64,000 bases of DNA from Alteromonas stellipolaris (GTDB taxonomy: Bacteria; Pseudomonadota; Gammaproteobacteria; Enterobacterales; Alteromonadaceae). This document shows positions 60,681 through 64,000 of the stretch, one piece after another. The DNA is taken from assembly GCF_001562115.1 (NCBI RefSeq), contig NZ_CP013926.1, positions 2,604,001 to 2,668,000 of the forward strand, read 5' to 3'. Made by a program: the position numbers and the translations under genes. The notes below the pieces were generated by a model that saw nothing but the letters and a program-made list of their open reading frames with translations, was not told where the DNA came from and did no database searches. Within the stretch, counting starts at the first letter, position 1. Every line of letters begins with the position of its first letter.

Positions 60681-62546
60681 ATGAAAAAATTAGCGTTTTT
60701 AGCAGTTACGTTAAGCAGCTTATATGGCTGCGGTTCAGACAACAATGACGATGAGCAAACCACGAACGCCACATTAACATTCCCTGATGTTGATACCATT
60801 TCTGATGCAAATAATGATGCAAACAGCGATGGAAATGACGGCATCGATAACGATGAAAATACGGACAACAACAGAAACAATACAGATAACAACCAAAGAG
60901 GCAGATCTGCTCAGGGAATTGACGAAGATGTAGACCAACAACGTCGCAACAGTCGTGATAGAGAAGGTAGAGACGACTTTGTCTTCAATACTCAAGGGGG
61001 TAGAGAAATACGCTCCTATGATGGCAGTAGTAACAATCAAGATAACCCTGATTGGGGTGCTACCTTTAGTCACCTGCAACGTATAGCACCAGCTTTTTAC
61101 ACCGATGGCGTGTCAGAAATGGCAGGTTCAGCACAAAAAAGTGCTAGGGAAATCAGTAACTTGCTAGTGATGCAGGCTGAAGGTGAGAGTATACCCAATA
61201 CGTATAACACCAGTGATTACTTATGGCAGTGGGGGCAGTTTATCGACCACGATATAAGCCTTACAGACGGAAGTACCTTAGAAGCGGAACACATCATTGT
61301 GCCGTCAGGCGATGTGTTTTTCGACCCTAGCGGTACAGGTAGTGTCACTATTTCATTTAATCGTGCAATTTATGACCCTGACACAGGTACCAGTACGAAT
61401 AACGTTCGTGAACAGGAAAATGAAATTACGAGCTGGATTGATGGCTCGATGATTTATGGTTCTGATACCGAACGTAATGAGGAGTTGCGTGAAGGGGATC
61501 AGTCGCCCTTCTTAGCCACTTCTGACAATAACTTATTGCCACGAAACCCTAACGGGTTACCTAATGCAAATGGCTTTGTATCCGACCCAAGTATGTTATT
61601 TCTAGGTGGAGACGTTCGAGTAAACGAACAAGCCATACTTACCGCTATGCATACCGTATGGGTAAGAGAGCACAACCGCATTGCGGCTATATTACAAGCT
61701 CAACAGCCACAAGCAGATGTTGAAGATATATACGAGCAAACTAGGCGTCTTGTTATTGCCAAATTGCAGATAATTACCTATGACGAGTACCTACCTGCTT
61801 TGTTGGGCGAAAACACAATGCCTGACTATCAAGGCTATGATGATGACGTAAATCCTACTACGTACAATGAGTTTTCAACCGCAGCCTATCGGCTTGGTCA
61901 TAGCGAAGTCAGCAACAATATACTTCGCTTAGATGCCGACAATAATCCAATAGATGAAGGCAGCTTGGCGCTTCGTGACGCCTTTTTTACAGGAATAGGA
62001 CTGTACGTTGAAGAAGATGATATTGACTCAGTGCTTCGTGGCTTGGCGAAACAACGTCATCAAGCTATCGATATTAAAGTGGTAAATGGACTACGTAACT
62101 TTCTCTTTGGCCGACCTGGCAGCGGCGGTTTTGATCTTATCTCTTTGAATATTCAGCGGGGACGCGATCATGGGCTAGCATCCTATAATGATGTTCGCGA
62201 AGCCATGGGCTTTGAGCGTGCTGAATTTTTCAGTGATATTACTTCAAACACCACACTGCAAACGGCATTGTCCAACGCCTACAATTCAGTTGATGATGTA
62301 GAGCTATGGATAGGCGGGTTATCTGAAGACCCTCAAACTGAAACGGGTTCTCAGTTAGGTGAGTTATTTACTGCTATCAATGTTAAGCAGTTCGACGAAC
62401 TACGCGAAGGCGACCGTTTTTGGTATCAAAGATACTTGTCCAATGACGAGCTCGAATTGGTAGAAGGCACCACACTAGCTGAGGTGATTCGAGCGAATAC
62501 CAACATTGGTAACGAACTACAATCCGAGGTTTTCTATGTAGAGTAA
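60681..62546 (+). CDS. Animal-type haem peroxidase lipoprotein
   Basis: This 621-residue protein has a lipobox (SLYGC, Cys17), an Asp/Asn-rich linker (about 25-100, disordered, calcium-binding in style) and a peroxidasin-like catalytic domain: distal His in LWQWGQFIDHDISLTDG, an Arg in WVREHNRIA, proximal His in AYRLGHSEVSNNILRLD, and NIQRGRDHGLASYNDVREAMGF. Such enzymes oxidise halides or phenols with hydrogen peroxide. As a lipoprotein it is tethered to a membrane, probably facing outward. Upstream repeats suggest control. Confidence 0.87.
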   Translation: MKKLAFLAVTLSSLYGCGSDNNDDEQTTNATLTFPDVDTISDANNDANSDGNDGIDNDENTDNNRNNTDNNQRGRSAQGIDEDVDQQRRNSRDREGRDDFVFNTQGGREIRSYDGSSNNQDNPDWGATFSHLQRIAPAFYTDGVSEMAGSAQKSAREISNLLVMQAEGESIPNTYNTSDYLWQWGQFIDHDISLTDGSTLEAEHIIVPSGDVFFDPSGTGSVTISFNRAIYDPDTGTSTNNVREQENEITSWIDGSMIYGSDTERNEELREGDQSPFLATSDNNLLPRNPNGLPNANGFVSDPSMLFLGGDVRVNEQAILTAMHTVWVREHNRIAAILQAQQPQADVEDIYEQTRRLVIAKLQIITYDEYLPALLGENTMPDYQGYDDDVNPTTYNEFSTAAYRLGHSEVSNNILRLDADNNPIDEGSLALRDAFFTGIGLYVEEDDIDSVLRGLAKQRHQAIDIKVVNGLRNFLFGRPGSGGFDLISLNIQRGRDHGLASYNDVREAMGFERAEFFSDITSNTTLQTALSNAYNSVDDVELWIGGLSEDPQTETGSQLGELFTAINVKQFDELREGDRFWYQRYLSNDELELVEGTTLAEVIRANTNIGNELQSEVFYVE

Positions 62547-62760
62547 CGTGTAAAGCGCGGATTTACCCTACTTGCTTTATGGATGAAGGGAACGGTACTA
62601 GCGACAAAGGAACAAGTAGGGTTTATTCCGCACATTGGCCCCTCACCTTTCACCTATCAGTGCACCAAAATTGCCAAGTTGGAGTATACAAAGTAAGGCT
62701 AAATTAACCTTATCAGCTTTTTTGGTACTACCGATGAGAAAATGAGTAAAGGAGATAACC

Positions 62761-63024
62761 ATGGCCAAGCAACACGCTGCACAGATCAAGAACGACGACA
62801 CGTATGAAGCACTTCGGGATAAAGGCTACAGCAAAGAAAAATCAGCCAGAATTGCCAACGCGCAAGCCAACGATGCGCAATCGCCCTCGAAAAAAGGCGG
62901 TGAAAGTAAAAAGTATGAAGAACGTACGAAGCAAGAACTGTACGACAAAGCAAAAGAAGTCGGTATTTCGGGTCGCTCGACCATGAGCAAAGATGAACTA
63001 ATTGATGCGTTACGACATCATTAA
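62761..63024 (+). CDS. Small Rho_N-type (DUF7218-like) protein
   Basis: This 87-residue, highly charged protein starts behind AAAGGAGA. The first half (DTYEALRDKGYSKEKSARIANAQAN) is the DUF7218-type motif and the last part (ERTKQELYDKAKEVGISGRSTMSKDELIDALRHH) is a Rho N-terminal-like SAP helix-extension-helix. It probably binds nucleic acid. Members are often annotated as stress or Rho-termination factor-related proteins. Confidence 0.75.
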   Translation: MAKQHAAQIKNDDTYEALRDKGYSKEKSARIANAQANDAQSPSKKGGESKKYEERTKQELYDKAKEVGISGRSTMSKDELIDALRHH

Positions 63025-63111
63025 TAGCAGATTGAGCGTAACCTTAACAAAGAAGAAGCGTGTGTAATGCTAATGTGTGCCGGTCTAAGTAATATCAAGG
63101 CATTATTTAAA

Positions 63112-63176
63112 GCTGGTGATTTTGCTGTTGTTAAATCCAATGAAGCAAACAACAAATCCACCAGCATTTAGTTTTT
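63112..63176. terminator. Terminator-like stem-loop
   Basis: GCTGGTGATTT (63112-63122) pairs with AAATCCACCAGC (63154-63165), one bulge, with an inner GTTGTT/AACAAC stem. A T-rich stretch follows. It lies between convergent genes. Confidence 0.5.
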
Positions 63177-63210
63177 GTATTATCTTACAGGCCTTAAAAA
63201 CCTTTCAGTA

Positions 63211-64000
63211 TTATGCTAAGACTGTTTTTAATGCTTTTACGCAAGCGTCAGTTTCCTCAGGAATACCTACACTAATTCGCGACCATGTGTCGTAACCAGG
63301 CCATGTGCGGCCAACAACTTTAATACCTTGCGCTTTCATTAACTTTGCAAACTCGTCATGTGGCATACCGGTATCCATGTAGATGAAGTTGCCTTGCGGG
63401 TTTTTTGCATAAGCCTGCCCAAGTGATTCAGCTGCAGCCGTTAGCTTCTCGCGTTCAACCTTTACCCGCGTGCGCATGGTATTTAGGTTTGCATGATCTG
63501 CCATGCTAGCCATACCCGCAACTAATGCTAGGTAATTCACACCACCCATGCGCAACATGCCGCCCATCTTCTTAGCTTGTTCAGCTGGTAAAATGGCATA
63601 ACCTAAACGCTGGCCTGCCATGGCGTGAATTTTAGAGAAAGTACGGCAGATAACGACATCATGCCCTTCTGCCACTAACTTTGATTGTACGTTAGCAGGA
63701 TAAGCATCTGACATTTCAATGTAAGCTTCATCGATAAATACCTGCGCCTTTTTAGATACGCGCTTTGCAAACGCGGTAAGCTTAGCAGCATCTACCACTG
63801 TGCCCGTTGGGTTATTAGGGTTACAGATATACACGGCTGTAGTGTCTTCAGTGACAGCAGCTTCAATCGCGTCTAAATCGAAATTCATATCTGCATCTAG
63901 AGGAACGTAAGTCACATCAGCGCCCATGAATTCAGCGCCACGAGGTACACCCTCGTAAGTAGCCATTGAAGTTACCAGTTTATTACCGTTTTTTGTAATC
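63211..64000 (-). CDS. Histidinol-phosphate-type aminotransferase, N-terminus beyond the window
   Basis: This minus-strand aminotransferase is cut at the right edge; 263 codons are visible and the frame is open to base 64000. It shows VPLDADMNFDLDAIEAAV, ICNPNNPTGTV, FIDEAYIEMSD, the PLP-lysine motif CRTFSKIHAMAGQRLGYAI and a C-terminal VGRTWPGYDTWSRISVG with the carboxylate-binding Arg. This matches the HisC-like branch; some relatives act on other amino acids or lie in RiPP clusters. ATG 63966 is an internal Met, not the start. Confidence 0.87.
   Translation of the reverse strand, partial: ITKNGNKLVTSMATYEGVPRGAEFMGADVTYVPLDADMNFDLDAIEAAVTEDTTAVYICNPNNPTGTVVDAAKLTAFAKRVSKKAQVFIDEAYIEMSDAYPANVQSKLVAEGHDVVICRTFSKIHAMAGQRLGYAILPAEQAKKMGGMLRMGGVNYLALVAGMASMADHANLNTMRTRVKVEREKLTAAAESLGQAYAKNPQGNFIYMDTGMPHDEFAKLMKAQGIKVVGRTWPGYDTWSRISVGIPEETDACVKALKTVLA

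Noticed and set aside
1..64000. tRNA, rRNA or tmRNA genes
   Set aside because: No cloverleaf with conserved TTC-type arm or rRNA-like sequence was seen on either strand.

Overview
The window looks like chromosome of a marine gammaproteobacterium, most likely an Alteromonas-type member of the Alteromonadales. This is inferred from gene content, since no rRNA or tRNA gene is present. It has beta-oxidation genes beside a haloalkane dehalogenase, TonB-dependent uptake, molybdenum cofactor genes, oxygen-independent haem synthesis, a large DUF5117/4953-type metalloprotease and a chromosomal integron cassette array.

Left flank (1-26.5 kb): an acyl-CoA degradation block on the minus strand (a thiolase start, a bifunctional hydratase/dehydrogenase, a zinc-less quinone oxidoreductase, an ACAD10/11-like kinase domain protein and acyl-CoA dehydrogenase, a histidine phosphatase). 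A plus-strand haloalkane dehalogenase and SDR sit inside it. Then come a TonB-dependent receptor, an XdhC/DsbA pair, a GDSL hydrolase, and hemN with an FNR-like site. A compact molybdenum operon follows (moaB-moaC-moaD-moaE-modA-modB-modC) with moeB divergent from it. A desuccinylase-like gene, a lipoprotein hydrolase, a FISUMP-domain protein and an SDR complete the flank.

Centre (26.9-46 kb): an integron cassette array with about 30 attC sites or remnants and no integrase gene in the window, so a CALIN or the distal part of a chromosomal integron. Most cassette genes encode small proteins of unknown role. Recognisable ones are a ParD/ParE-type toxin-antitoxin, WGR, zinc-ribbon, ABM monooxygenase, NTF2-like, SAM methyltransferase, GNAT, DUF2071, DUF2750, an Imm32-like protein, a PD-(D/E)XK-like protein and a membrane-anchored Nudix-like protein. 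The array changes direction: one plus-oriented cassette, then a 6.7 kb block on the minus strand (27371-34054), then plus to the end. The right-hand switch is an almost perfect giant palindrome made of two head-to-head attC sites, each flanked by a copy of a 326 bp cassette with no convincing gene. That cassette occurs five times and contains a conserved hairpin.

Right flank (46-64 kb): a VIT-family transporter, small lipoproteins, an esterase-like protein and an SDR. Next is a split borosin RiPP locus: an alpha-N-methyltransferase of the OphMA/SonM type (50795-51619) followed by a 69-residue precursor ending in an ISH-containing tail (51661-51870), with a TPR-hybrid histidine kinase directly downstream. 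Then a zinc metalloprotease, an aminotransferase, a saccharopine-dehydrogenase-like reductase, a lipoprotein haem peroxidase, a Rho_N-type small protein and a truncated histidinol-phosphate-type aminotransferase.

The most notable items are the split borosin locus, the palindromic inversion inside the cassette array, and the repeated structured cassette.
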